Assembly (NCBI GenBank): GCA_937951675.1
Contig: CALFBI010000002.1
Coordinates: forward strand, 28,206-92,205
Origin: an uncultured Verrucomicrobiales bacterium
GTDB lineage: Bacteria > Verrucomicrobiota > Verrucomicrobiia > Verrucomicrobiales > Akkermansiaceae
DNA length: 64,000 bases
Direction of reading: 5' to 3'
Shown: piece by piece, positions 54,542-63,360 of the stretch
How positions within the stretch are numbered: position 1 is the stretch's first letter
Layout of the letters: the number at the start of each line of letters is the position of its first letter
Program-made: the position numbers and the translations under genes
Notes under the pieces: generated by a model
What the model was told of the DNA's origin: nothing
Seen by the model: only the letters and a program-made list of their open reading frames with translations
Databases searched by the model: none

Positions 54542-56638
54542 TCAAACACTCACCAGTCCGCTTCGTTTAAGAAGGGCTTCTTGATCAGGGTCTCGGTTCA
54601 TGAAGTCTCGGTAGAGTTCTTCAGCCGGGCGTGAGTTTCCTTTACTCAGGATCGCATCGCGGAATGCTTTACCTGTTTTACGATTGGTAACACCTTCTTT
54701 TTGAAAGCGGGTAAAGGCATCGGCATCGAGCACTTCAGCCCATTTATAAGAATAGTAACCAGCAGCGTATCCAGTCGGGCTAGAGAAGAGGTGAGAAAAA
54801 CGGCGCGCAATGGTAGGAACCGGACGAGCGAGTTCGCTCTTATAATCGGCCAGGATTTCGCGATCAATTTCGTCGAGGTCACGGTGTAAGTATTTTTCGG
54901 AATGAAGATGAAGTTCGAGATCAAGTTTACCGAGTGAAAGTTGTCTCATGAATCCTGAGGCACTCATGAAATTTCTTGCGGCAACCATCTTCTGAAAAAG
55001 TTCTTCGGGGATCGTTTCGCCTGTTTCGAAATGGCGAGCAAAGAAGTCAAGAGAGGCACGATCCCAGCAGAAGTTCTCCATGATCTGGGAAGGAAGCTCA
55101 ACAAAGTCCCATGCGACATTGGTTCCTGAGAGAGACCTGATAGGAACGTCACTGAGAAGTTGATGAAGGAGATGCCCGAATTCATGGAAGACAGTTTGCA
55201 CTTCGTCGTGGTTGAGAAGGGCTGGTTTACCGTCAACGGGTTTGGTCATATTCCCACAGATAAGACCAAGGTGTGGTTGTCGGACTTGTCCATTGAGGCT
55301 TGGGAGACCTGTTTCTAGACAGTTCATCCAAGCTCCACCGCGTTTACTTTCTCGGGGATGCCAGTCTGCATAGAAATAACCGAGTGTTTCTTTGTTGTCT
55401 TGATCTTGAATCGCGTAGTATTTGACTTCAGGATGCCAGACTTCGGGCAGTTCACTTTTCTGGTTACTACCAGGTTCTAAATAGATGGAATCAACCTCAG
55501 TAATTTGGATACCGAAAAGTTGAGTTGCAATGTCAAACATCCCAGTCATGACCTTATCGACTGCGAAGTAAGGACGGAGTTCTTCATCGCTAAGGTTATA
55601 ATGGTCTTGGCGCCATTTCTCTGCCCAGTAGCTTGCTTCCCATGGTTCGAAAGGGCGAGGTTCGTGTCCACTGACTTGCCCTTTATAGGCTCGAAAAGAG
55701 GCGTTTTCTTCCTGAAATTGAGGCGCGATCCGTTGATGAAGGCTTTCAATAAAATGGAGTGCGGTGCTTCCATTTTTAGCCATGCGACGGCGAAGGCAAA
55801 GGTCGGCAAAGTTTGAGAAGCCGAGGATCCCGGCTTTTTCTTGCCTGAGTTCGATGATTTTCCAGAGAAGTTCGCTATTGTTATGCTCTCCGGCATTACC
55901 AATTTGACTTGACCCTTCCCAGATTGCTTTACGGACCCAGTCATGGTGCGCGTATTGCATGATAGGGAACATGCTTGGGAACTGCAGAGTGAAACGCCAT
56001 TTAGGGGCTTCTTCTGTCGCGAGGCCTTTTGAAATGGCCTCTGCGAGAGCCGCTTGTTTGGCGGACTCGGGAAGGCCATCTAGCTCCTCTTCATTATCGA
56101 TAATGAGTTCAAAGGCGTTGGTAGAATCAAGAACGTTTTCTGAGAATTGCTGGGTGACTTTTGAGAGCTCACTTTGCAGTTCCGCAATACGGGTTTTTTG
56201 TTTCTGGGGAAGATCTGCTCCAGAGTTAATGAAACTATCATTGGTTTCCTCAACAAGTCGTTTTTGAAGAGGGGAAAGTGAGGAGAAAGCGGAGCTTTCG
56301 CTGAAGGTTTTTAAGACGTTCCAGAGCTTAGTATTAAGAGGAATTTTCGCGTAGAACTCAGAAACAACTGGCAGCATTTTATTGAGCGCTTCACGTTGCT
56401 CATCAGAATCACGAACGGAGTCGAGGTGCTGGAGTCTTCCCCAGCCGAGGTCCAGTTTTTCGGTGGCATTTTCAAGCGCTTCGTAAGTTGTGGCATAGCT
56501 GATCTGATCAGGGGGTGTGGCGGCGATGGAGTTGATCGCTGTTTGAGCCGCTTGCAGAGCTGCTGTGATTTCTGGTTCGATGCGCTCGGGGGTGAGTTGG
56601 GACCATTTGACGGCGAAATCGGTGGAACAGAATGACAT
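54542..56638 (-). CDS. prlC: Oligopeptidase A (M3 family)
   Basis: The 698-residue M3A metallopeptidase has the HExxH zinc motif in QTVFHEFGHLLHQLL (about residue 470), with a conserved ENFCWD downstream as third ligand region, and the M3 features GYFYADWHPRESKRGGAWM and SPTGYAAGYYSYKWAEVLDAD. It cleaves short peptides, including signal peptide remnants, in the cytoplasm. No signal peptide is present. The next minus gene, an NRDE protein, starts 773 bp further right and is not overlapping. Confidence 0.95.
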   Translation of the reverse strand: MSFCSTDFAVKWSQLTPERIEPEITAALQAAQTAINSIAATPPDQISYATTYEALENATEKLDLGWGRLQHLDSVRDSDEQREALNKMLPVVSEFYAKIPLNTKLWNVLKTFSESSAFSSLSPLQKRLVEETNDSFINSGADLPQKQKTRIAELQSELSKVTQQFSENVLDSTNAFELIIDNEEELDGLPESAKQAALAEAISKGLATEEAPKWRFTLQFPSMFPIMQYAHHDWVRKAIWEGSSQIGNAGEHNNSELLWKIIELRQEKAGILGFSNFADLCLRRRMAKNGSTALHFIESLHQRIAPQFQEENASFRAYKGQVSGHEPRPFEPWEASYWAEKWRQDHYNLSDEELRPYFAVDKVMTGMFDIATQLFGIQITEVDSIYLEPGSNQKSELPEVWHPEVKYYAIQDQDNKETLGYFYADWHPRESKRGGAWMNCLETGLPSLNGQVRQPHLGLICGNMTKPVDGKPALLNHDEVQTVFHEFGHLLHQLLSDVPIRSLSGTNVAWDFVELPSQIMENFCWDRASLDFFARHFETGETIPEELFQKMVAARNFMSASGFMRQLSLGKLDLELHLHSEKYLHRDLDEIDREILADYKSELARPVPTIARRFSHLFSSPTGYAAGYYSYKWAEVLDADAFTRFQKEGVTNRKTGKAFRDAILSKGNSRPAEELYRDFMNRDPDQEALLKRSGLVSV

Positions 56639-56697
56639 GCCCTATCTATCGTCATTGTAGGGAAAGATGGCAAAGAAATATGACATCTTTTCACTCT

Positions 56698-57411
56698 TTA
56701 GAGGGTCTTTAAGAAAAGGTCTGTAGAGTGGAGAGTAGGGTTTTGGGCAAAATAGGGGCTTTCTTTAGAATAGGCCCATTGAATGGACTCAGAGTCTAAA
56801 ACGATTTCGCTACGGCTCCATGTTTGTGCATCGGGTCGACACATTCGCACCGTATGGGCGTTGAGAGAGAGTCCCGTGCTGAGGTGGTAATCGTGTAAGC
56901 TTTCAGGCAGCAGAGAATGGAGATTTTTATATTCTTTTCGGCGGGATGCCGAAACTTTTTCGAATTGAAAAGAAGAGGAAGTGAGAGGTTGGCGAATGTG
57001 TTCAGCAAAGAGTTTGCCATCGCTCCAACCCCAGCTTTTTTCATTTTCTTGATTGAAGGCAATAATAGTAAAAGGATTGGTATGCCTGAGTTCTGAAGAA
57101 GATAATGTTTCTTCGAGTTTTTGTAGGCTAGGACTAGAGCTGAGGGTCGACATGAGTTGTCCTCGGCTGACGGGGGGTGCCTTGGCGCGCCATTCGTTTT
57201 CATGCCAACGATTGAGCAGGCAGGCGATGATTCCATATTCGTTGGCAAACATCCAAGTGCCTCCTGCATCAGGATCACGGGGTGAGAGAACTTTTACCCC
57301 ATCGGTCTGCTGGAGAGAGGGGGGCTCTGCGATACTACGTGAGCGAAGTTCGTCACGATTAAAAAAGAGATGAAGTTTTTTCTCCTGTCGATACCAGGTT
57401 AGGGAACACAT
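56698..57411 (-). CDS. NRDE/TANGO2-family protein
   Basis: The 237-residue protein starts MCSLTWYRQEKKLHLFFNRD, a Cys2 N-terminus with the NRDE motif (FNRDELRSR), followed by SPRDPDAGGTWMFANEYGI. These are hallmarks of the NRDE/TANGO2 family, whose Cys2 suggests an Ntn-hydrolase fold. The biochemical role is uncertain. Eukaryotic TANGO2 has been linked to heme and lipid homeostasis. The start is 20 bp beyond the terminator of the next gene. Confidence 0.85.
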   Translation of the reverse strand: MCSLTWYRQEKKLHLFFNRDELRSRSIAEPPSLQQTDGVKVLSPRDPDAGGTWMFANEYGIIACLLNRWHENEWRAKAPPVSRGQLMSTLSSSPSLQKLEETLSSSELRHTNPFTIIAFNQENEKSWGWSDGKLFAEHIRQPLTSSSFQFEKVSASRRKEYKNLHSLLPESLHDYHLSTGLSLNAHTVRMCRPDAQTWSRSEIVLDSESIQWAYSKESPYFAQNPTLHSTDLFLKTL

Positions 57412-57431
57412 AGAAAGGGTCTCTTAGTCAT

Positions 57432-57466
57432 AAAAAGAGGCAGATCGTTTTCATGATCTGCCTCTT
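57432..57466 (-). terminator. Intrinsic terminator after the small Cys-rich membrane protein gene
   Basis: On the minus strand AAGAGGCAGATC (57455-57466) pairs perfectly with GATCTGCCTCTT (57435-57446), followed by T residues. A very strong 12-bp stem. Confidence 0.93.
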
Positions 57467-57497
57467 GAAAATCAAAGGTAAATAGGTTTATTTTTCC

Positions 57498-57695
57498 TTA
57501 TTCGCCCGTTGTGATGGGAAGGTTTGCTGGTGGAACTGTCTCCGTCGGCACGGCACAAGCTCCACTTGCACAAGTGGGAACTCCAAGTGCGGGAAGAACC
57601 CAATGAGTGAGGAGAAGATAGACAGCGACGATCGAGATCACGAACCCGAATTGTTTCAGAAAGGAATTTGATTTTTTAGTTTTAGAATCACTCAT
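57498..57695 (-). CDS. Small membrane protein with a CxxGxC motif (65 residues)
   Basis: The 65-residue protein has one membrane helix (FVISIVAVYLLLTHWVLPALG) and then PTCASGACAVPTETV in the C-terminal region, outside or inside the membrane. It lies 30 bp after the DoxX-like gene, whose C-terminus also carries a CCSGGSC motif, and the two may bind a metal or exchange disulfides. I do not recognise a specific family. Confidence 0.65.
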   Translation of the reverse strand: MSDSKTKKSNSFLKQFGFVISIVAVYLLLTHWVLPALGVPTCASGACAVPTETVPPANLPITTGE

Positions 57696-57725
57696 AATTA
57701 AAAAAATGAAGATTTAGATTAAAAA

Positions 57726-58181
57726 TTATGAAGGGATATCGCAACTACCTCCGGAACAGCAACCACTGGTGAGCTTGCGATCGAGACTGAAAGCTCCGGC
57801 TCCTTTGATAAGAAGAGCAATACTTAGCACCGCAATCAAGATTGGAAGAAAGACGGGAGGTAAATTTGCGGCGATTTCAGGATGAGCGACAGGATCAAGG
57901 GTGAAATGAGCATAAAGGGCCCCTAACATCGTTGCGATAGCGAGGAGAGCTCCGATTCGAGCGAAGAATCCGCTGATGAGGAGGGCCCCTGCCACCACTT
58001 GGAGAATGGGAGCAAGAACCGCATTAAGATCAGCCATCGGCATGTTGACCGCTTCTAATATAGGTTTCAAAGGTGCTGTGCCGAGAAGGTGCTGTGCTCC
58101 AATCCCGAGAAGGGGAAGAGCAATGATGATTCTCGCAATACCAACGGCTTTACAAGAGCATGTCTTTTGGATGGTTTTCAT
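57726..58181 (-). CDS. DoxX-family membrane protein with Cys-rich C-terminus
   Basis: The 151-residue protein has four hydrophobic helices (IARIIIALPLLGIGAQHLL, AVLAPILQVVAGALLISGFF, GALLAIATMLGALYAHF and VFLPILIAVLSIALLI) with the DoxX/SURF4 style RIGALLAI segment. The tail LTSGCCSGGSC adds three cysteines, and CSCKA is at the N-terminus. DoxX proteins occur in membrane redox modules. It is adjacent to a DM13 protein and a second Cys-motif protein, so this cluster may handle thiols, metals or redox chemistry at the membrane. Confidence 0.8.
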   Translation of the reverse strand: MKTIQKTCSCKAVGIARIIIALPLLGIGAQHLLGTAPLKPILEAVNMPMADLNAVLAPILQVVAGALLISGFFARIGALLAIATMLGALYAHFTLDPVAHPEIAANLPPVFLPILIAVLSIALLIKGAGAFSLDRKLTSGCCSGGSCDIPS

Positions 58182-58217
58182 AGGATCTTAATTTAAGGGA
58201 TGAGGGGTATTTAAGAT

Positions 58218-58595
58218 TTAGAGAGAGCTGCCTCCCCAGAGTTTAGAGTATTTTTCGCAATGGATAATAAGAGACTTGTAATCTGCAGGATTCAGGTTGT
58301 TGGGAATGATATATTCTTGATTTCCTTTATTGGATTTCAGGAGTGCGATTCGGGTCGCTCCATTGGTAGCATTTTTTCCGTTGAGAGAAGGAAGGGTCTT
58401 CTTTGAAAAGAAAAGCTTTAAGTCTGGGGCACTTTTAGTTTTCAGTCCTTTTAATACCAAAACTTTTTGGTTATTTCGAGAAGTGATTTCCCATGTTCCG
58501 TCGATGGAGTGAGACTTTTTGGTCCAAGTTCCGGACTGAGCAGAGGCGATAGCGGTGAGAGCGAGGCTAAGGATGATAGGATATAGACGTTTCAT
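58218..58595 (-). CDS. Secreted DM13-domain protein
   Basis: The 125-residue protein has a signal peptide (IILSLALTAIASA) and a single DM13 domain (TKKSHSIDGTWEITSRNNQK, LVLKGLKTKSAPDLKLFFSKK, IPNNLNPADYKSLIIHCEKYS) with one conserved Cys (HCEKYS). DM13 domains are proposed redox or electron-transfer modules. It is upstream of the DoxX-like gene by 36 bp on the same strand, hence one probable operon. Confidence 0.85.
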   Translation of the reverse strand: MKRLYPIILSLALTAIASAQSGTWTKKSHSIDGTWEITSRNNQKVLVLKGLKTKSAPDLKLFFSKKTLPSLNGKNATNGATRIALLKSNKGNQEYIIPNNLNPADYKSLIIHCEKYSKLWGGSSL

Positions 58596-58655
58596 TGTTT
58601 TATAGGATATTGTTTGGTTACATAAATAAGAGTTTTGAATGCTTCTTTTTATTCC

Positions 58656-58687
58656 AAAAAAAACGAACCTCTCGTAAGAGGTTCGTT
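58656..58687 (-). terminator. Intrinsic terminator of mscL
   Basis: On the minus strand AACGAACCTCT (58677-58687) pairs with AGAGGTTCGTT (58662-58672) around a 4-nt loop, followed by seven or eight T residues. Confidence 0.93.
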
Positions 58688-58719
58688 TTAAAAAAGGTTT
58701 TTAAATGAGGGAAAAGCGC

Positions 58720-59127
58720 TTATTTCTTCAGAGAATCACGAATTTCAGTAAGAAGTTCAATTTGTGGATCTGGCTTTTCAGGTTCTGCTTCTTCTTTCTT
58801 TTTCACTGCATTAGCGACGTATTTCACGATGAGGAAGAGTGAAAACGCGATAATAATGAGGTTAATGAAGTCATTCATGAAACTACCGTAGGCAATGACA
58901 GAAGCGCCTGCTTCACGGGCCTTTTCGATCGATTCATATGTTTTTCCATCCAAAGTGCGGAAGAGCGTTGAGAAGTCAGGTAATTTGAAAACTCCGGCCA
59001 CGAGAGGCATCATGATGTTATCGACGAAGGATTTGATCATGAGGCCAAAAGCTCCCCCAATGATGATTCCAACCGCCATATCAATGAGGTTTCCTTTGAA
59101 AGCGAATTCTTTAAAGTCTTTAAGCAT
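58720..59127 (-). CDS. mscL: Large-conductance mechanosensitive channel MscL
   Basis: The 135-residue protein is a typical MscL: MLKDFKEFAFKGNLIDMAVGIIIGGAFG gives the amphipathic N-helix and TM1, then a periplasmic loop, TM2 (NLIIIAFSLFLIVKYVANAV) and the charged C-terminal bundle (KKKEEAEPEKPDPQIELL). It forms a pentameric pore that opens at high membrane tension on hypo-osmotic shock. It has its own terminator. Confidence 0.97.
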   Translation of the reverse strand: MLKDFKEFAFKGNLIDMAVGIIIGGAFGLMIKSFVDNIMMPLVAGVFKLPDFSTLFRTLDGKTYESIEKAREAGASVIAYGSFMNDFINLIIIAFSLFLIVKYVANAVKKKEEAEPEKPDPQIELLTEIRDSLKK

Positions 59128-59302
59128 AATAAATAGTGGGTAAGGGTTAGGTAGATGAATAGGAGAGCAAATAAAATAAAGACCTGTAAAGTCTAATTCA
59201 TGTTTCTAAAGCCGAGTGGTCCTCGGGTTGACTTTTGAGTGAGGAGCCGCCAGTTTCTTTTTGGCTTTATATAAGAAGGCTTTAGAGAAACTAATTTTAC
59301 CG

Positions 59303-60682
59303 ATGTCATACGATCTTATTGTTATTGGAGGAGGCCCTGCTGGCTATGTTGCAGCGATTCGCGCAGGACAGCTTGGGAAGAAAGTCGCTTGTGTTGAAAT
59401 GGAGCGCGCGGGAGGCACCTGTCTCAATTGGGGTTGTATCCCAACGAAGGCGCTTTTGAAAAACGCAGAGCTTTATCATACCTTAACCCATAAGGCGAAA
59501 GAGTTTGGCCTGAGTTTTGATAACCTGCAATATGATTGGACGAACGTGGTTAAACGTTCGCGTGATGTTTCTGGGCGCCTTGCGGGTGGGATTGAGTTTC
59601 TTTTAAAGAAAAACAAGGTGGATTACGTGAAAGGGTTCGGCTCCATCATCGACGGGAAACATGTCGAAGTCACCGCTCAAGACGGAACCAAACAAGTTTT
59701 AGAAACAGCGAATGTGATCATTTCAACAGGCTGTAAATCACGTGACCTTCCTGGTCTTCCTTTCAGTGAAAGTGTGATTAGTTCTAAAGAAGCGATGATT
59801 CTTCCTACGCAGCCCAAAGAGCTCGTCATTATCGGAGCGGGAGCGATCGGAGTCGAGTTTGCTTACATCTATAACGCTTTCGGAACGAAGGTCACCATCA
59901 TTGAAATGATGCCAAACCTCCTTCCTGTAGAGGATGATGAAGTAGGAGCTGAACTTGGGAAGTCTTTCAAAAAAGCGGGCGTTAATATTTTGACCAACAC
60001 CAAAGTGATTGGAACCAAAGATCATGGTCAATCGGTTACCATTACGGTTGAGAACAGCAAAGGGACCCAAGAAATTGTTGCAGAGAAGTGCCTCGTCGCC
60101 ATTGGGGTTTTACCCGTTCTTCCTGGGGGGCAACAACCTGCTCTGACGGATCGTGGTTACATTGCAGTGGGAGATCGTTATGAGACGAACATTCCAGGTG
60201 TGTATGCGGTGGGAGATATTTCAGGACCTCCATGGCTTGCTCATACTGCTAGCTTCGAAGCAGTTCAGTGTGTTGAAGGTCTCTTTGTAGAAGGTCATAC
60301 GCCGAAAAAAGTCGGGAATTTCCCAGGTTGCACCTATTGCCACCCACAGGTGGCTTCCGTGGGTAAAACAGAACGCGCGCTCAAAGAGGAGGGCGTTGAC
60401 TACAAAGTCGGTAAATTCCCATTCCAAGCGATTGGAAAAGCTCAAGCAAGTGGCGAGACAGAAGGTTTTGTAAAACTTCTTTTTGGGAAAGAGCACGGAG
60501 AGCTTCTCGGAGCTCATATCATCGGTGATAATGCGACTGAATTGATTGCTGAAATGGGCTTGGCTTTAGAGCTCGAAGTGACCACGGATGAAATTCATGA
60601 TACCATCCATGCTCACCCGACTCTTGCGGAAGCGATTCACGAAGCCACTCTCGACGCAGATGGGCATGCGATTCACTTCTAA
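59303..60682 (+). CDS. lpd: Dihydrolipoyl dehydrogenase
   Basis: From the ATG at 59303 the 459-residue protein has FAD-binding LIVIGGGPAGYVAAIRAGQLG, the redox pair GGTCLNWGCIPTKALL, NAD-binding VIIGAGAIGVEFAY, a second FAD motif GVYAVGDISGPPWLAH and the catalytic HAHPTLAEAIHE. The CLNWGC motif and the final HPTLAEA identify a lipoamide dehydrogenase, E3 of the 2-oxo acid dehydrogenase complexes. The other subunits are not in the window. A terminator follows. Confidence 0.95.
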   Translation: MSYDLIVIGGGPAGYVAAIRAGQLGKKVACVEMERAGGTCLNWGCIPTKALLKNAELYHTLTHKAKEFGLSFDNLQYDWTNVVKRSRDVSGRLAGGIEFLLKKNKVDYVKGFGSIIDGKHVEVTAQDGTKQVLETANVIISTGCKSRDLPGLPFSESVISSKEAMILPTQPKELVIIGAGAIGVEFAYIYNAFGTKVTIIEMMPNLLPVEDDEVGAELGKSFKKAGVNILTNTKVIGTKDHGQSVTITVENSKGTQEIVAEKCLVAIGVLPVLPGGQQPALTDRGYIAVGDRYETNIPGVYAVGDISGPPWLAHTASFEAVQCVEGLFVEGHTPKKVGNFPGCTYCHPQVASVGKTERALKEEGVDYKVGKFPFQAIGKAQASGETEGFVKLLFGKEHGELLGAHIIGDNATELIAEMGLALELEVTTDEIHDTIHAHPTLAEAIHEATLDADGHAIHF

Positions 60683-60712
60683 GAGTTTTTAGCAAAACTC
60701 ATTTTTAAAAGT

Positions 60713-60745
60713 AAAAAGCCTCGGTATGATTACCGAGGCTTTTTT
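60713..60745. terminator. Bidirectional terminator after lpd
   Basis: AAAAAGCCTCGGTA (60713-60726) pairs with TACCGAGGCTTTTT around a TGAT loop, with T runs on both strands. It separates lpd from the convergent small gene. Confidence 0.93.
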
Positions 60746-60774
60746 GGGTCACACATGCAAAAGTAGTTATGAAA

Positions 60775-61134
60775 TTAGACAGTGCGGTCGCTTAACATAA
60801 TAGGAGCGTCACAAGTCTCTTCTTTTGTGGAAGAATCTTTTTTTTGAGTGGCGGCTTTAGCTCCAGCGTTTTTCCCAGCTTCCATTCCGCGATTGATTTG
60901 CTGGCGCATTTCCTCTGGCACGAATTCCTTAATAAAGGCACCTAGAAAGGCAGAGCCATAGGCAGCTCCGTAGGCACTTTCATAGACGGCGGTTTCAATC
61001 GCTTTTTTCACTTTAGGCGCTGCTTCCTCTGCTTTTGACTTCGCATCGTGGCATCCGCTTTGGAAGGCCTCTTTGGCTTGGTCAAAGGCTCGCTTCACTT
61101 CTTCTTCAGTTTGTTGGAATGTTTTTTGGTTCAT
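60775..61134 (-). CDS. Small Ala/Lys/Glu-rich helical protein of unknown function
   Basis: The 119-residue protein has no signal peptide. It is largely amphipathic helix: EEEVKRAFDQAKEAFQSG, AKSKAEEAAPKVKKAIETAV, then the Ala/Tyr/Gly-rich AYGAAYGSAFLGAFIKEF and a polar tail. It recalls LEA-like or CsbD-like stress proteins in composition, but no family is claimed. It has a convergent shared terminator with lpd. Confidence 0.55.
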   Translation of the reverse strand: MNQKTFQQTEEEVKRAFDQAKEAFQSGCHDAKSKAEEAAPKVKKAIETAVYESAYGAAYGSAFLGAFIKEFVPEEMRQQINRGMEAGKNAGAKAATQKKDSSTKEETCDAPIMLSDRTV

Positions 61135-61362
61135 AAATAATCTGATTTGTTCACTGTATTAGAGCATTTCTACCGGAAAATATTCATGGTAAAGATCATC
61201 TCATTTTATAACGGCCCAATGATGAATAAATGCCTGCTTCATTAAAGAGAGCGATGACGAGGAGTTTTTTATTGTGATAGAGAGGAACTTTCCTTTTTTT
61301 TGAATAGATTTCGAATGAGGCTCGTCGAATGGGGTGACAATCAACAACAAGTCAGTATCAAT

Positions 61363-61710
61363 ATGAAAAAATTACTTAGCACTCTTATTCTTGCTTTTGC
61401 CCTTCTGGGGTTAAGCGGTGTTGCGGAAGCCCGCGACTATCATAGAACTCATACTTACCGTTCCGGTTATGCCGATTGTGGATGTGCCGTTTATAAGAAA
61501 AAGATTTTTCGTGGATATGACCGCTGTGGTTATCCGATATACCGTAGAGTAGCGATCCCGATAAAACATCGCTGTGGCTATCATAAATCTCGCGTCAATT
61601 ATCGTTCGGGAGGGCTTTCAGTCCGCTATGATTATCCTAGATCATCTTACCGTCGCTATGATCGTTCGAGATCTTATAGAACGAGCCGATCATGTAATAT
61701 TGGGTATTAA
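61363..61710 (+). CDS. Secreted Arg/Tyr-rich protein with Cys pairs
   Basis: The 115-residue product from the ATG at 61363 has a signal peptide (MKKLLSTLILAFALLGLSGV), then an Arg/Tyr/Ser-rich basic mature part with CGCAVYKKK, RCGYPIYRR and a terminal SRSCNIGY. Such basic Tyr-rich secreted peptides may bind wall polymers or DNA, but function is unknown. The longer frame from 61300 starts upstream without a signal and was rejected. A strong terminator follows at 61751. Confidence 0.68.
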   Translation: MKKLLSTLILAFALLGLSGVAEARDYHRTHTYRSGYADCGCAVYKKKIFRGYDRCGYPIYRRVAIPIKHRCGYHKSRVNYRSGGLSVRYDYPRSSYRRYDRSRSYRTSRSCNIGY

Positions 61711-61750
61711 GAAGCGTTCTTTATTCAAAAATGAAAGTAAGCTCATTCGA

Positions 61751-61787
61751 TCTTCCTGCTTTTTAGAAGCAGGAAGATTTTTTTTTT
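61751..61787 (+). terminator. Intrinsic terminator after the Arg/Tyr-rich protein gene
   Basis: TCTTCCTGCTT (61751-61761) pairs with AAGCAGGAAGA (61767-61777) and is followed by about nine T residues. Confidence 0.93.
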
Positions 61788-61806
61788 GGCGTAAGAGAGG
61801 GAGGTG

Positions 61807-62241
61807 TTATTGATCTAAGGCCTTTGGTTGGCCAAACGCCTTTCGGTATCGCTCCCAAGAATCAGGGAGTTTTTTTGGTCTGCCCTCAGGCATCTGGACA
61901 AGCGCAAGTTGCTGGCGACAAGTGACCAATAATTCTTGGTCTGAATCTCTGCGCATTTCGAAGGCACACCAAAATCGAACTCGGTCCACTTCCGCTAAAG
62001 TGCCGTGAATGGTAAGCTCGTCTCCAAGTTTACCTGGTCGCCGATAATCGACTTCAGTGCGGACTAGAACTGGGAAAACTTGGCTTTCGCTCATGCTACG
62101 CAGATCCATCCCGAGCTTTGCGGCAAGCTTTGTCCGGCAAGTTTCGATCATTCGCAAATAAGCGAGATTATGCACGACAGCACCGCAGTCGGTGTCGAAG
62201 AACATCACTTCTTCATGAGTGGTATAACTTGGGCGTTCCAT
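61807..62241 (-). CDS. Acyl-CoA thioesterase, YbgC/FadM-like hot-dog fold
   Basis: The 144-residue protein has the 4-hydroxybenzoyl-CoA thioesterase motif VMFFDTDCGAVVHNLAYLRM, with the catalytic Asp and the conserved His and Tyr positions. PVLVRTEVDYRRPGKLGDEL follows. These small hot-dog enzymes hydrolyse short or medium acyl-CoAs, and YbgC is often linked to the Tol-Pal envelope system. Here it lies 17 bp after the PIN-TRAM membrane protein gene on the same strand. Confidence 0.88.
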   Translation of the reverse strand: MERPSYTTHEEVMFFDTDCGAVVHNLAYLRMIETCRTKLAAKLGMDLRSMSESQVFPVLVRTEVDYRRPGKLGDELTIHGTLAEVDRVRFWCAFEMRRDSDQELLVTCRQQLALVQMPEGRPKKLPDSWERYRKAFGQPKALDQ

Positions 62242-62258
62242 AAGAGAGTAAGGGAAGG

Positions 62259-63314
62259 TTAAGAGACCAATTCCCCAAAAATCATTTGTCCAGACTGGGT
62301 CTGTAATTTACTGATGATCGCAATTTCTTGAGTCGTCCCGATGAAGCCCGCACCGTGGTTCACAACGATCATGGTGCCATCACTGAGATATCCCACCGCT
62401 TGGTGATCTTCTTTCCCGGCCCGGACCAGTGCTAAGCGTAATTTTCTTCCGACGTTGAGTTGGGGGATGAGTGCCTCGCCGAGATCATTGAGATTGAGAG
62501 CAGAGACTTGTTCCAGCTTGGCAAGTTTGGTGAGATTTGTATTACAAGTGAGAACCCGTCCTCCGAGGAGACGCGTTGTTTCAAGGAGGCGGTTTTCAAT
62601 GGTGTCACCATCTCTGGTTTCAGAGCGTGATTCATGAATGGAGACGTTGATCTCTTCTCGATTTTTCAGCTCTTCTAAAATTTGCATCGCTCGTTCTCCA
62701 GATTGCTTTTCATTGGTGTCGTTGGACCGAGTTAATTCCTGAATGTGGCTCAGAACGTATTTAGGAATCACGATGCGCCCCCCAATAAAGCCTGATTCGA
62801 GTAATCCTACTAAACGGCCATCGATTAAGACTTCGGAATCGACAATGGTCGGGGTCTTGCGGCCTTCTTCTTGCCGGAAATGAAGATAAGGAATCACGAG
62901 AGCAAAGTCGTCTTTACTCGTGCGTAGGGCGAGCACGGTTCCGATGAACCCAAGCGAGGCGAAAAGTAAAGAATTCGTCCATAAAGAGACCGATTCCGCC
63001 ATTCTAGCTTCGAGCTGTAACCCTTCAATCACTAGGCGGTCCAGATTCACTTTGGTTAAGAGCCAGGCGCAGAATAGACCCACCAAAAGCCCAAAGGTCC
63101 CGGTCGAAAATCCTCGTAAACTGAAAGAACGCATCAAGGTTTCGGCGTAGATTACAAAGGACGAAACGAGCAGCCCAACGAGCACTCCTAACCATACCGG
63201 AATATGTGGTTCTTGGTCTTGAGTGCTCAGCGCGATGGCGATTCCGGCCAATTCACAGACGAGAACGAAGAGGACTCGAGCAATATTCAGTGATGATGCA
63301 GATCGAGGAATCAT
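62259..63314 (-). CDS. YacL-like membrane protein with PIN and TRAM domains
   Basis: The 351-residue protein has about four N-terminal helices (residues 10-125), a PIN domain with TIVDSEVLIDGRLVGL and GGRIVIPKYVLSHIQEL, and a TRAM domain at the C-terminus (NVGRKLRLALVRAG, VNHGAGFIGTTQEI). The YacL family usually shows a TND acidic motif after a long loop; here it reads LTCNTNLTKLA, so one catalytic aspartate appears replaced by Asn. This may weaken nuclease activity. PIN-TRAM proteins bind or cut RNA near the membrane. It precedes the thioesterase gene. Confidence 0.82.
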   Translation of the reverse strand: MIPRSASSLNIARVLFVLVCELAGIAIALSTQDQEPHIPVWLGVLVGLLVSSFVIYAETLMRSFSLRGFSTGTFGLLVGLFCAWLLTKVNLDRLVIEGLQLEARMAESVSLWTNSLLFASLGFIGTVLALRTSKDDFALVIPYLHFRQEEGRKTPTIVDSEVLIDGRLVGLLESGFIGGRIVIPKYVLSHIQELTRSNDTNEKQSGERAMQILEELKNREEINVSIHESRSETRDGDTIENRLLETTRLLGGRVLTCNTNLTKLAKLEQVSALNLNDLGEALIPQLNVGRKLRLALVRAGKEDHQAVGYLSDGTMIVVNHGAGFIGTTQEIAIISKLQTQSGQMIFGELVS

Positions 63315-63360
63315 AGATGAGATCTAATCAGAGTGCGAAGGGAAAGGGAGGAGCACAAGC

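Noticed and set aside
55546..56079. 177-codon frame inside prlC
   Set aside because: It is in another frame of the well-supported oligopeptidase, with no domain of its own.
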